A stretch of 57,899 nt of DNA from Bradyrhizobium sp. 190 (GCF_023073415.1 NZ_JADPJL010000070.1:1-57899), one strand, 5' to 3'; positions 43,771 to 52,668 are shown, numbered from the stretch's first letter. Numbers and translations: made by a program. Notes: generated by a model from the letters alone, not told the origin.

Positions 43771-44385
43771 ATGACCATCCGCCTGCATCGCGGCGATCTG
43801 CCCGATTTGTCCCGCTACAAGGATTCGGTGGCGATCGATACCGAGACCATGGGGCTCAACCCGCATCGCGACCGGCTGTGCGTGGTGCAGATGTCCAACG
43901 GCGACGGCAGCGCCGATGTCATCCAGATTCCCAAGGGCCATACCGACGCGCCGAACCTGAAAGCGCTGCTGGCCAATCCGAACATCACAAAAATCTTTCA
44001 CTTCGCGCGGTTCGATCTCGCCGCGCTCTACAACACGTTCGGCGTGATGCCGCAGCCGGTCTATTGCACCAAGATCGCCTCGCGGCTGACGCGCACCTAT
44101 ACCGACCGGCATGGCCTGAAGGATCTGGTGCGCGAAGTGCTCAACATCGACCTGTCGAAGCAGCAGCAGTCGAGCGACTGGGGATCAGCGAGCCTCAGCG
44201 AAGCGCAGCTCGCTTATGCCGCGTCCGACGTGCTGCATCTGCATGGTTTGCGCGAGCGCCTCGACGCCATGCTCGCGCGCGAAGGCCGCACGCCGCTGGC
44301 GCAGGCCTGTTTCGACTTCTTGCCGACCCGGGCCAAGCTCGATCTCGGCGGCTGGGAGGCCGACGACATCTTCGCGCATTCGTGA
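43771..44385 (+). CDS. RNase D-like 3'-5' exonuclease (DEDDy, no HRDC domain)
   Basis: 204 residues. The DEDD exonuclease motifs are present: AIDTETMGL near 21-29 (Asp and Glu), FHFARFDLAAL near 76-86 (Asp), and YAASDVLHLHGL near 149-160 (Tyr-x3-Asp). It is about half the length of E. coli RNase D (375 residues), since the HRDC domains are missing; short forms of this kind are usual in alphaproteobacteria. It should trim RNA 3' ends such as those of tRNA. The gene starts the run leading into lptC, 140 bases upstream. Confidence 0.93.
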   Translation: MTIRLHRGDLPDLSRYKDSVAIDTETMGLNPHRDRLCVVQMSNGDGSADVIQIPKGHTDAPNLKALLANPNITKIFHFARFDLAALYNTFGVMPQPVYCTKIASRLTRTYTDRHGLKDLVREVLNIDLSKQQQSSDWGSASLSEAQLAYAASDVLHLHGLRERLDAMLAREGRTPLAQACFDFLPTRAKLDLGGWEADDIFAHS

Positions 44386-44525
44386 CCGAGGCTATCTGAA
44401 GCGGTTCGGCTGCCGCCTCCGCCCCGTTTCGGTCACACTCATCGCGAGTGTCCGGGCTGCATAATCCCACGATTGCGGGTAGAATAACGCTGTCTTGGCG
44501 TTCCTAGCGGCCCCTTGGAGCAACG

Positions 44526-45257
44526 GTGAACTCGGTACAGAACCCAGCCTATGCCACCGGAATGGAGGCCCGCTTTGCCGCGGCGGCCCGCCACAGCCGG
44601 ATGGTGCGGGTGCTGCGCGTCGCGGTCCCGGCGGCCGTGCTGCTGGCCATGGCGGGTATCGTCGCCATCTCGGTCTTCAACCCGTTCCGCATCACGGGGC
44701 TGACGAAGCTGCCCGTCGACATGAGTAATCTTGTGGTGTCAGGCACCAAGATCACCATGGAAACGCCGCACCTCGCGGGTTTCTCTGCCGACCAGCGTCC
44801 ATACGAATTGTGGGCCAAGGCTGCGATTCAGGATCTGGCCAACCCCGATCACGTCGAGCTGCGGACGCTGCGGGCCAAGGTCATGATGGAGGACAAGAGC
44901 ACGGTGACGATGGATGCGCGCACGGGATTTTACGACAGCAAGCAGCAGATGCTGGACCTGCGCAAGGACATCTTCCTGCAATCCTCCACCGGCTATGAGG
45001 CCCGGATGTCGCAGGCCTATGTCGACATCAACAAGGGAACGGTGACGTCGGACGAGCATGTCGACGTCAAATTGCTGAACGGTACGCTCACCGCCGACAG
45101 GCTCAGGATCGTCGACAGCGGCGAGATCGTTCGCTTCGAAGGCAATGTCGTGATGAACCTGATCATGGAAAGCCCTCCGGCGCCCGAGCCCGAGCCCGAA
45201 CCGTCGCCACCGCCGAGGACGCGGTCCGTCACCGGCAAGTCATCAAACGCGAAATGA
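44526..45257 (+). CDS. lptC: LPS export protein LptC
   Basis: 243 residues. A single N-terminal membrane helix (about 30-52) anchors a periplasmic LptC beta-jellyroll (ITGLTKLPVDMSNLVVSG, YELWAKAAIQD, LRIVDSGEIVRFEGNV). LptC takes lipopolysaccharide from the LptB2FG pump and hands it to LptA. The C-terminus has an unusual PEPEPEPSPPP tail. The start is GTG at 44526 with TTGGAG seven bases ahead. The TGA overlaps the lptA ATG (ATGA), so the two are coupled. Order lptC-lptA-lptB-rpoN-hpf-ptsN is conserved across proteobacteria. Confidence 0.95.
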   Translation: MNSVQNPAYATGMEARFAAAARHSRMVRVLRVAVPAAVLLAMAGIVAISVFNPFRITGLTKLPVDMSNLVVSGTKITMETPHLAGFSADQRPYELWAKAAIQDLANPDHVELRTLRAKVMMEDKSTVTMDARTGFYDSKQQMLDLRKDIFLQSSTGYEARMSQAYVDINKGTVTSDEHVDVKLLNGTLTADRLRIVDSGEIVRFEGNVVMNLIMESPPAPEPEPEPSPPPRTRSVTGKSSNAK

Positions 45258-45946
45258 AATTTATGATGCAGTTCTTCTCGCGCAGTTTTGCGGCCGCAGC
45301 GCTTGCGTTCGCGCTGGTCGCCTCCGGTGACGCCCTGGCGCAAGGCGCCATGTCGGGCGTGCCGAATGCGATGCAGGGCTTTTCGCAAAACCGCGACCAG
45401 CCGATTCAGATCGAAGCGGCGTCGCTCGAAATGCGCGACAAGAAGAAGGAGGCGACCTTCGCCGGAAACGTGAAGGTCGTGCAGGGCGACACCACCATGA
45501 CCTCAAAGTCGCTGGTGGTGTTCTACGATTCCGGCCCGGCGCCGGCGACGCCTGCGCCCGCCGCGCCGAAGGGATCGAAATCCGGGCCGATGCAGTCCGC
45601 GACGCCGGGGCCCGGCGGCAGTTCGTCGATCCGCCGGCTCGAAGCCAAGGGCTCCGTCGTGGTCACGCAGAAGGACCAGGTCGTGACGGGCGAGACCGCG
45701 ATCTTCGACACGCGGGCCAACCTCATCACCATGGTCGGTGGGGTCGTGCTGACCCAGTGCAAGAATGTGCTCCGCGGCGACCGCCTCAAAGTCGACATGA
45801 CCACCGGCGTGTCGCGGGTCGAATCCGACAGCGGCAAGGTGCAGGGCATGTTCATCCAGGGACAGGATTGCGGGTCGGGATCGGGCGGGTCGAAAGCGGC
45901 TCCGGCTCCGGTACAGATACCGTCGCTGATCCCCGGTAAAAAATAA
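45254..45946 (+). CDS. lptA: LPS periplasmic bridge protein LptA
   Basis: 230 residues. A signal peptide (FAAAALAFALVASGDALAQ) leads into the LptA/OstA jellyroll: PIQIEAASLEMRDKKKEATFAGNVKVVQGD near 50-79 and VVVTQKDQVVTGETAIFD near 134-151. LptA forms the bridge carrying LPS across the periplasm. A Pro/Ala/Gly-rich insertion of about 30 residues (near 92-125) separates the beta strands, longer than in E. coli LptA. Its ATG overlaps the lptC stop. lptB follows after a 195-bp gap that may hold a second promoter. Confidence 0.95.
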   Translation: MKFMMQFFSRSFAAAALAFALVASGDALAQGAMSGVPNAMQGFSQNRDQPIQIEAASLEMRDKKKEATFAGNVKVVQGDTTMTSKSLVVFYDSGPAPATPAPAAPKGSKSGPMQSATPGPGGSSSIRRLEAKGSVVVTQKDQVVTGETAIFDTRANLITMVGGVVLTQCKNVLRGDRLKVDMTTGVSRVESDSGKVQGMFIQGQDCGSGSGGSKAAPAPVQIPSLIPGKK

Positions 45947-46141
45947 TTGTAGATCAATGCCTTAAAGAATATTTATAGCTCGTGCGGTTGAAGCTGATAG
46001 CGCGAGCCTGTATTTACTGGGCAGGGCGCACGGCGGGGTGTTTCGCTGGGCAGGGACATCCATTCATTCATGGTTCGCTAGCGAAGCGATTCGCCGGCGG
46101 ACGCGTCGCGGAATCACCGTGAAAGGCGTAAGCGAAGCGGG

Positions 46142-47155
46142 ATGGTGGATTTATTCGGCATGTTCCGTCGACGCCCCGCGAAACGCGGCGCCCCGGGGTT
46201 TGCGCGTTCGCGCGACGACATCACTGCTCTCGGCGATTCCTTTGGCGACATGCTGGCGAGCCCGGTGCGCGATGGGCCGCCGATGGCGCGTTCAGCGTCA
46301 CTGCCCGGGCTGGACTTGCCGCAGTCGCAGCCCGACGTAGAACCGCCGCGCGAACCGCGTCCCCGTGCGCAAGCCCGTCCCAAGTCCAGCGCCAAGCCCA
46401 ATGGCGGCGAAGCGCCGCGCCTGATCAAGCGGCCCGGCTTCCTCGCCGTGCACAGCGTGGAAAAGAGTTTCGGCACCCGCCAGGTGGTGCGCGGCGTCAG
46501 CATCTATGTCCGCCGCGGCGAGGCGGTCGGCCTGCTCGGCCCGAATGGCGCCGGCAAGACCACGGTGTTCTACATGATCACCGGACTGATCAAGGCCGAT
46601 CGCGGCGCCATCGAACTCGACGGCCACGACGTGACCAAGCTGCCGATGTATCAGCGCGCACGGCTCGGCATCGGCTACCTGCCGCAGGAAGCCTCGATCT
46701 TTCGCGGCCTCACCGTGGAACAGAATATTCGCGCCGTGCTCGAGGTCGTCGAGCCCAGCCGCAAGAAGCGCGAGGCCGAACTCAATTCGCTGCTCGATGA
46801 GTTCAACATCACGCGCTTGCGCAAATCGCCGTCGATCGCGCTGTCCGGCGGTGAGCGCCGCCGCGTCGAAATCGCGCGCGCGCTGGCGACGCGCCCGAAC
46901 TACATGCTGCTCGACGAGCCCTTCGCCGGCATCGATCCGATCGCGGTCGGCGACATTCAGGACCTCGTCCGCCACCTGACCAACCGCGGCATCGGCGTCC
47001 TGATCACCGACCACAATGTGCGGGAAACGCTAGGCCTGACCGACCGTGCCTACATCGTCTATGCCGGGCAGATCCTGACCGAGGGCAGTCCGGAAGAAAT
47101 CGTCAACGATCCGGATGTACGCCGCCTTTACCTTGGCGAGGAATTCCGCCTCTAA
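46142..47155 (+). CDS. lptB: LPS export ABC transporter ATP-binding protein, with N-terminal extension
   Basis: 337 residues. The last 240 match LptB: Walker A GPNGAGKTT near 132-140, LSGGERRRVEIARAL near 237-251, Walker B YMLLDEPFAGID near 258-269, and H-loop TDHN near 288-291. The ATPase drives LPS extraction from the inner membrane through LptF and LptG. The first 95 residues are an extra low-complexity region rich in Pro, Arg and Ala (for example PREPRPRAQARP) that E. coli LptB (241 residues) lacks. The ATG at 46142 is the first in frame with a likely site (AAGCGGG); an ATG at 46160 is an alternative, and neither removes the extension. Confidence 0.95.
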   Translation: MVDLFGMFRRRPAKRGAPGFARSRDDITALGDSFGDMLASPVRDGPPMARSASLPGLDLPQSQPDVEPPREPRPRAQARPKSSAKPNGGEAPRLIKRPGFLAVHSVEKSFGTRQVVRGVSIYVRRGEAVGLLGPNGAGKTTVFYMITGLIKADRGAIELDGHDVTKLPMYQRARLGIGYLPQEASIFRGLTVEQNIRAVLEVVEPSRKKREAELNSLLDEFNITRLRKSPSIALSGGERRRVEIARALATRPNYMLLDEPFAGIDPIAVGDIQDLVRHLTNRGIGVLITDHNVRETLGLTDRAYIVYAGQILTEGSPEEIVNDPDVRRLYLGEEFRL

Positions 47156-47248
47156 TCGGATTTTGGCGTTCGTCAAGCCGTGTACAAGGTCGCTGGACTA
47201 ATATAAGCAAGAATCGGACCAACTTTTAGTGGATCGGTTCTTGCCCTC

Positions 47249-48904
47249 ATGGCGCTGACGCAGAGACTAGAGTTCCGCCAGTCGCAGTCGCTGGTGATGA
47301 CGCCGCAATTGATGCAGGCGATCAAGTTGCTGCAATTGTCGAATCTCGACCTCTCGGCGTTCGTCGAGGAGGAACTGGAGCGCAATCCGCTGCTGGATCG
47401 CGCCAGCGACGGCCCCGAACTCCCGGTCGCGGGCGAGCCGGTTGCCGAACGCGCCGAGTTCTCCGATTCGGGCGATTCAGGCAGCTATGGTGACGAGGGC
47501 GGCGATGCCTCCGATATGGGCACCAGCATAGGAAGCGACGCCTTCGAAACCGGTCAGGAGGAGTGGCTGAACCGCGATCTCGGCACCCGTACCGAGATCG
47601 AGCAGACGCTGGACACCCCGCTCGACAACGTCTTTTCCGAAGAACCCGCCGAAGCTGCCGCCCGCGTGGCGCAGGACGCGGCGCCGACCGCCTACACCGA
47701 ATGGGGCGGCGGCGCCTCCAACGACGACGATTACAATCTGGAAGCTTTCGTCGCCGCCGAAGTGACGCTCGGCAGCCACCTCGCCGAGCAGCTCGCGGTG
47801 GCGTTCAGCGGGCCGGCACAGCGCATGATCGGACAATATTTGATCGATCTCGTTGACGATGCCGGCTATCTGCCGCCGGATCTTGGGCAGGCCGCCGAAC
47901 GGCTGGGCGCCTCGCAAGCGGATGTCGATGCGGTGCTGACCGTGCTGCAGAAGTTCGATCCGCCCGGCGTCTGTGCCCGGAATTTGAGCGAGTGCCTCGC
48001 AATCCAGCTCCGCGAACTCAACCGCTACGATCCCGCCATGCAAGCGCTGGTGGAAAATCTCGATCTGCTGGCCAAGCGCGACATCGCCTCTCTGCGCAAA
48101 TTGTGCGGCGTCGACGACGAAGATATCACCGACATGATCGGTGAAATCCGCCGTCTCGATCCCAAGCCCGGCCTGAAGTTCGGCTCGGCGCGCACGCAGA
48201 CCATGGTGCCGGACGTCTATGTGCGGCCCGGCCCGGACGGCGGCTGGCATGTCGAACTCAACAGCGACACGTTGCCGCGCGTGCTAGTCAATCAGGTCTA
48301 TTACACCGAGCTGTCGAAGACGATCCGCAAGGACGGCGACAAGTCCTATTTCACCGATTGTCTGCAGAACGCGACCTGGCTGGTGCGCGCGCTTGATCAG
48401 CGCGCCCGCACCATTCTGAAGGTGGCTACCGAAATCGTCCGCCAGCAGGACGGCTTCTTCACCCATGGCGTCGCGCATTTGCGGCCGCTGAATCTCAAGG
48501 CGGTGGCGGACGCGATCCAGATGCACGAATCGACGGTGTCACGGGTCACCGCCAACAAATATATGGCGACCAATCGCGGCAGCTTCGAACTGAAATATTT
48601 CTTCACCGCCTCGATTGCATCGGCCGACGGCGGCGAGGCGCACTCCGCGGAGGCGGTCCGCCACCACATCAAGCAATTGATCGACGCGGAAGCCCCGTCC
48701 GCGATCCTCTCCGATGACACCATCGTGGAACGATTGCGCGAATCCGGCATTGATATTGCCCGCCGCACGGTCGCGAAATACCGCGAAGCGATGCGCATTC
48801 CTTCCTCGGTCCAGCGCCGCCGCGACAAACAGAGCATGCTCGGTAACGCACTTTCCGCCCCTGCCACCGCCGCCGACCGGTCCCGCGATACGGCTCCGGC
48901 CTGA
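47249..48904 (+). CDS. rpoN: RNA polymerase sigma-54 factor
   Basis: 551 residues. Region I is Gln/Leu-rich (LEFRQSQSLVMTPQLMQAIKLLQLS near 6-30), an acidic linker follows (about 60-150), then the core-binding part, the helix-turn-helix (VADAIQMHESTVSRVTANKYM near 420-440), and the RpoN box ARRTVAKYREAM near 506-517. It directs transcription from -24/-12 promoters, controlling nitrogen metabolism, nitrogen fixation and other functions with enhancer-binding proteins. The ATG at 47249 gives the standard start. It lies 93 bases downstream of lptB and upstream of hpf, as in many proteobacteria. Confidence 0.97.
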   Translation: MALTQRLEFRQSQSLVMTPQLMQAIKLLQLSNLDLSAFVEEELERNPLLDRASDGPELPVAGEPVAERAEFSDSGDSGSYGDEGGDASDMGTSIGSDAFETGQEEWLNRDLGTRTEIEQTLDTPLDNVFSEEPAEAAARVAQDAAPTAYTEWGGGASNDDDYNLEAFVAAEVTLGSHLAEQLAVAFSGPAQRMIGQYLIDLVDDAGYLPPDLGQAAERLGASQADVDAVLTVLQKFDPPGVCARNLSECLAIQLRELNRYDPAMQALVENLDLLAKRDIASLRKLCGVDDEDITDMIGEIRRLDPKPGLKFGSARTQTMVPDVYVRPGPDGGWHVELNSDTLPRVLVNQVYYTELSKTIRKDGDKSYFTDCLQNATWLVRALDQRARTILKVATEIVRQQDGFFTHGVAHLRPLNLKAVADAIQMHESTVSRVTANKYMATNRGSFELKYFFTASIASADGGEAHSAEAVRHHIKQLIDAEAPSAILSDDTIVERLRESGIDIARRTVAKYREAMRIPSSVQRRRDKQSMLGNALSAPATAADRSRDTAPA

Positions 48905-49028
48905 TTGCGTTCGCGCCAAATCGCGATAGTCTCGGTTCCCCGCCACAGCATGAAGGAGAGTGGGCACGGTCTTTCGAAAAGATTCTCCAACAAAACCAGA
49001 GTGGTCGAGGCACCAAGCGAGGCATCCA

Positions 49029-49616
49029 ATGACCCTTCGAATCTCCGGGAAAAGCATCAGTGTCGGCGACGCCCTTCGTTCGCGCGTCAGCGAGCGCACC
49101 GATGAGGTCCTGAGAAAATATTTCGACGGCAATTATTCCGGCCACATCACGCTGAGTAAGGATGGTTTCGGCTTCCGCACCGACTGCGCGCTGCACCTGG
49201 ATTCCGGGATTACGCTGGAGGCCGATTCCAACGCCACCGATGCCTATGCCAGCGCCGATCAGGCGCTCCTGATGATCGAGAAGCGTCTGCGCCGCTACAA
49301 GAGCCGGCTGAAGGACCGTTCGGCCCGCAAGACCTATGCCGCTAATGCGGCGCTAGCGGATATCGACGCGCCGAGCTACGTGATCGAGGCTCCGGCGGAG
49401 GGCGACGACGAAGTCACCACCTATAGCCCCGTCATCATTGCCGAGGCGACCACATCGCTGAAGCGGCTTTCGGTCAGCGAGGCGGTCATGGAACTGGATC
49501 TGACCGGGGCTGCCTGCATTGTGTTCCAGCATGGCTCCAGCGGCCGGGTGAACATCATTTACCGCCGTACGGATGGCAATGTCGGCTGGGTCGACCCCCC
49601 GGCGGTTACCCCGTGA
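49029..49616 (+). CDS. hpf: Ribosome hibernation promoting factor, long form
   Basis: 195 residues. Residues 1-105 are the HPF/RaiA domain that binds the 30S subunit (TLRISGKSISVGDALRSRV, YASADQALLMIEKRLRRYK). Residues 140-195 are the dimerising C-terminal domain of long HPF (VSEAVMELDLTGAACIVFQHGSSGRVNIIYRR). The long form joins two ribosomes into inactive 100S pairs. The ATG at 49029 is where the family homology begins; the open frame extends to 48960 without support. It is in the conserved rpoN-hpf-ptsN order. Confidence 0.95.
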   Translation: MTLRISGKSISVGDALRSRVSERTDEVLRKYFDGNYSGHITLSKDGFGFRTDCALHLDSGITLEADSNATDAYASADQALLMIEKRLRRYKSRLKDRSARKTYAANAALADIDAPSYVIEAPAEGDDEVTTYSPVIIAEATTSLKRLSVSEAVMELDLTGAACIVFQHGSSGRVNIIYRRTDGNVGWVDPPAVTP

Positions 49617-49706
49617 CATTATGCCTGACAGCATTGACGCCCACAGCCGCTCTCCCTATGGTCCGCCGCCTCAACGGACAGGGTGCAGGAACTGGCCCTT
49701 CGGGAG

Positions 49707-49723
49707 TTGGCACCGACCATGCG
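49707..49723 (+). promoter_or_regulatory. Candidate sigma-54 promoter upstream of ptsN
   Basis: TTGGCACCGACCATGCG has the GG-N10-GC spacing required for sigma-54 and a perfect TTGGCAC at -24; the -12 element reads ATGC where TTGC is usual. It lies 123 bases before the ptsN ATG. Confidence 0.5.
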
Positions 49724-49845
49724 TTGGAGTAGAAGCCCCCAAATCGGGACCCGGGTCTAAGCCCGCCTCCCGTCTCATCTTCGTGTCGCCCCAGTTCTAG
49801 AACCTACTTCGCAACCTGACGGTTCAATTCACCTCGGAACGCCCA

Positions 49846-50307
49846 ATGACGATTACCGATCTGGTCGCACCCGAGGCGATTCTCCCGGCGTTGAAGGTCA
49901 TCAGCAAGAAACAGGCGCTGCAGGAACTGGCGGCCAAGGCCGCCGCCCTGACCGGCCAGAACGAACGCTCGGTGTTCGAGGTGCTGTTGCAGCGGGAGAA
50001 ACTGGGCACCACCGCCGTCGGCTACGGCGTCGCCATTCCGCACGGCAAGCTGCCGAAACTGGAAAAGCTGTTCGGGCTGTTCGCCCGGCTTGAGCGCCCG
50101 ATCGATTTCGAGGCGATGGACGGCCAGCCGGTCGACCTGATCTTCCTGCTGCTGGCGCCGGAAGGCGCCGGCGCCGATCACCTGAAGGCGCTGGCGCGAA
50201 TCGCGCGCCTGTTGCGCGACCAGGACGTCGCCAAAAAGCTGCGCGCCTCCCGCGACGCCCAAGCGATCTATTCCGTGCTGGCGTTGCCGCCCGCGAGCGC
50301 GGCCTAG
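49846..50307 (+). CDS. ptsN: Nitrogen-PTS EIIA component
   Basis: 153 residues. The phosphorylated His is in GVAIPHGKL (His66), preceded by REKLGTTAVGYG and followed by LFARLERPIDFEAMDGQPVDLIFLLLAP, all typical of EIIA-Ntr. It is the end receiver of the EI-Ntr/NPr phosphate relay and regulates potassium transport, nitrogen metabolism and other processes, not sugar uptake. The ATG at 49846 is accepted; TCACCTCGGAACGCCCA precedes it. A candidate sigma-54 promoter and a 229-bp gap separate it from hpf. Confidence 0.96.
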   Translation: MTITDLVAPEAILPALKVISKKQALQELAAKAAALTGQNERSVFEVLLQREKLGTTAVGYGVAIPHGKLPKLEKLFGLFARLERPIDFEAMDGQPVDLIFLLLAPEGAGADHLKALARIARLLRDQDVAKKLRASRDAQAIYSVLALPPASAA

Positions 50308-50323
50308 TTTCGCCAGGCGAAAC
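50307..50323. promoter_or_regulatory. Palindrome GTTTCGC-CAG-GCGAAAC after ptsN
   Basis: Seven-base perfect arms begin at the last base of the ptsN stop. It may be a weak terminator (no T run), or an operator of the chemoreceptor gene 99 bases downstream. Its arms match those of the palindrome before the TRAP operon. Confidence 0.45.
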
Positions 50324-50421
50324 AACTTCCCTGCATGGTAGCAGATCGGATAAACGCAATTTTAAGCTAAATAGCAGTTATTGCGTTCGCTGGGATTTTT
50401 TCTCACCCGGAGAACATTGCC

Positions 50422-52110
50422 ATGACGCTGCGGCTGACGATTTCGCGCGCAATATTGATTTTTGGACTGGTTACCGCATTAGGCCTTGGTGCCGTGATTA
50501 CCACCAGCGTTTACGGGCTGTCGCAGCTCAAGGTCGGTGGTCCGCTCTACAACCAGATCAAGCTCGGCAACGACCTGATCGCCGACATTCTGCCGCCACC
50601 GGAATACGTGATCGAGGCCTATCTCGAGGCTACCCTCGTGCTGCACGATCCGGCCCAGCTTCCGGCGCATCGCGACAGGCTTGCACAGCTCAAGAAGGAA
50701 TATGACGAGCGGCACGCATTCTGGGTGAAGTCCGATCTCGACCCGACGCTGAAGACCAAGCTGGTGGAAAAATCCCACAACGAAGTGCGGCGCTTCTGGA
50801 CCGCGATCCAGGAAGGTTTGCTGCCGGCATTGTCCAAGGCCGACAATGCCGCGGCGGCGAAGTCCTATGCGGAGATCGCCGCACGTTATGCCGCGCACCG
50901 CGCCATCATCGACGACATCGTCAAGCAAACCAACGATCAGAACGCGGCGACGGAAGTCGCGGCGACCGAACGCGTCAGCATGTTCACCCTGTTGCTATGG
51001 GGTGTTTCCACGGTGGTGTTTCTCATCATCGGTGCGGGCATCTTCGGCGTGGCATTCGGCGTCATTCGCCCGATCGCGGCAATGACGGACGTGATGAAGG
51101 GGCTCGCGGGTGGCGACCTCAACGTTTCGGTTCCGGCGCTCAGCCGCGGCGATGAAGTGGGCGCCATGGCGCGCGCGGTCCAGGTCTTCAAGGATAACGC
51201 GCTGCGCGTTCAGTCGATGGAACAGGAGCAGGCCGGCCTGAAGCTGAAGGCGGAAGGCGAGCGCAAGGCCGCGATGCAGCAGATGGCCGACGGCTTCGAT
51301 TCCGCGATCGGAAAAATCATCCAGACCGTATCGACCGCCTCGTCCGAACTCGAATCATCGGCGGGACAACTGACCAAGACCGCCGAGGTGACCCAGGTGC
51401 TTTCGGCAACCGTCGCGTCCGCATCGGAGCAATCCTCGGCCAACGCGCAGTCCGCCGCGGCGGCCGCGGAAGAGATGGCCTCATCGGTGTCGGAGATCAG
51501 CCGCCAGGTGCAGGACTCGCACAAGATATCGCGCGAGGCAGTAAGCCAGGTAGAGCAGACCAATGCCCGGATTGCCGATCTCGCCCAGTCCGCCAGCCGG
51601 ATCGGCGAAGTGGTCAAAATGATCAGCGCGGTCGCTGAGCAGACCAACCTCCTGGCGCTGAACGCCACGATCGAGGCGGCGCGCGCCGGCGAGGCGGGAC
51701 GGGGATTTGCCGTCGTCGCATCCGAGGTCAAGGCGCTCGCCGCGCAGACCGCGAAAGCGACCGAGGAAATCAGCGAGCAGATCGGCCAGATGCAATCGGC
51801 GACCCATCAGTCGGTATCTTCCATTCAGGAAATCGGCGGCACGATCGGCCGCATCGCGGAAATCTCGCAGGCGATCGCGGCAGCCGTGGAAGAGCAGGGC
51901 GCCGCGACGCATGAAATCTCGCGCAACGTGCAGCAGGCCGCGCAGGGAGCCACACAGGTCGCGGGCAGCATCACCGACGTCAACCGCGGGGCGACCGATA
52001 CCGGCGCGGCGTCGACGCATGTGCACGGGCTGGCCCGGTCGCTGCTGGGACAGAGCAATCATCTCAAGGGTGAGGTGGAGAAATTCCTCTCGACCGTGCG
52101 CGCGGCGTGA
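50422..52110 (+). CDS. Methyl-accepting chemotaxis protein
   Basis: 562 residues. Transmembrane helix 1 (about 8-32), a helical periplasmic sensor (33-188), helix 2 (about 191-215), a HAMP linker (216-270), and the signalling domain with the conserved hairpin tip VAEQTNLLALNATIEAARAG near 403-422 and FAVVASEVKALAAQ. The ligand is not predictable. The C-terminus lacks a CheR-binding pentapeptide of the NWETF type. The ATG at 50422 follows a GGAGAAC site. No che genes are adjacent. A palindrome shared with the TRAP operon lies 99 bases upstream. Confidence 0.95.
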   Translation: MTLRLTISRAILIFGLVTALGLGAVITTSVYGLSQLKVGGPLYNQIKLGNDLIADILPPPEYVIEAYLEATLVLHDPAQLPAHRDRLAQLKKEYDERHAFWVKSDLDPTLKTKLVEKSHNEVRRFWTAIQEGLLPALSKADNAAAAKSYAEIAARYAAHRAIIDDIVKQTNDQNAATEVAATERVSMFTLLLWGVSTVVFLIIGAGIFGVAFGVIRPIAAMTDVMKGLAGGDLNVSVPALSRGDEVGAMARAVQVFKDNALRVQSMEQEQAGLKLKAEGERKAAMQQMADGFDSAIGKIIQTVSTASSELESSAGQLTKTAEVTQVLSATVASASEQSSANAQSAAAAAEEMASSVSEISRQVQDSHKISREAVSQVEQTNARIADLAQSASRIGEVVKMISAVAEQTNLLALNATIEAARAGEAGRGFAVVASEVKALAAQTAKATEEISEQIGQMQSATHQSVSSIQEIGGTIGRIAEISQAIAAAVEEQGAATHEISRNVQQAAQGATQVAGSITDVNRGATDTGAASTHVHGLARSLLGQSNHLKGEVEKFLSTVRAA

Positions 52111-52111
52111 G

Positions 52112-52249
52112 CTAGCTCGCCGGCGTGTACGACAGGTAGCGTACCGTCCGGCTTCCGTTATGGATGCTGGCGGTGCCGACCTCGACAAAGCCGACCTCGA
52201 CAAAGCCCAACGCCGCATGGAAGGCATCTGATGCGGCGTTCGGCGGCAT
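52112..52249 (-). pseudogene. C-terminal remnant of a GNAT acetyltransferase gene
   Basis: On the minus strand the last 45 codons before the TAG at 52112 read PPNAASDAFHAALGFVEVG, then TASIHNGSRTVRYL, the familiar end of a GNAT protein (from memory). Upstream of that the frame is unrelated and a terminator follows within 25 bases. A 15-bp tandem duplication (52176-52190 and 52191-52205) repeats FVEVG. The catalytic acetyl-CoA loop is missing, so the fragment is not functional. Confidence 0.65.
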
Positions 52250-52270
52250 CTTTGGCGCATTCGAAAATGC

Positions 52271-52316
52271 AAAAAAAATACGCGGGCCCGATCCCATCAA
52301 GGACGTGCCCGCGTAT
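52271..52316 (-). terminator. Rho-independent terminator of the hsp20-DUF1150 operon
   Basis: On the minus strand a 10-bp stem (ATACGCGGGC/GCCCGCGTAT) with a 19-base loop is followed by eight T residues. It lies 86 bases after the DUF1150 stop. It is the clearest terminator on this strand. Confidence 0.9.
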
Positions 52317-52401
52317 TGTGAACTCTCTTGCGACCTCAATCGGGCCGTCAAGCTTGCGTCTGTAACAGCAGCAAGCGCCGCGTCAGCGACGGCAGGCTTT
52401 G

Positions 52402-52668
52402 TCAGTGCACGCTGACGGCCTGAAGCTCGTTGCTCCATGCATTGGCGATCGCAGCCTCGCGGCTGTCGGTCAGCATGATCGGGGTGCCGTCGGCGGCATG
52501 CAGCGCGAACAGTTTCAGCCCTGGCGCGATTTTCGGCGCCTGCGGAAACAGTCCCGGCACATCCTCGGAACGGACTTGTTTCACGTAGGCGATATGGCCT
52601 TCACCAAGATGGGCCAGCGCCTCGACGGAAACCTTTTCGGCTTCGAAGGTCACACTCACGTCACTCAT
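52402..52668 (-). CDS. DUF1150 family protein, downstream of hsp20
   Basis: 88 residues. The DUF1150 pattern is present: VEALAHLGEGHIAYVKQVRSEDV near 14-36 and KLFALHAADGTPIMLTDSREAAIANA near 51-76. The family is found in alphaproteobacteria and is usually encoded next to a small heat-shock protein, as here. Its function is unknown; cotranscription suggests a stress role. The ATG at 52668 follows AAGGAGTCG; the open frame extends 24 codons upstream into the gap. It begins 49 bases after the hsp20 stop. Confidence 0.9.
   Translation of the reverse strand: MSDVSVTFEAEKVSVEALAHLGEGHIAYVKQVRSEDVPGLFPQAPKIAPGLKLFALHAADGTPIMLTDSREAAIANAWSNELQAVSVH

Noticed and set aside
47190..47210. GG-N10-GC spacing upstream of rpoN (CTGGACTAATATAAGCA)
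   Set aside because: Only the GG and GC match sigma-54; the rest of the -24 and -12 elements is wrong, so autoregulation cannot be claimed.
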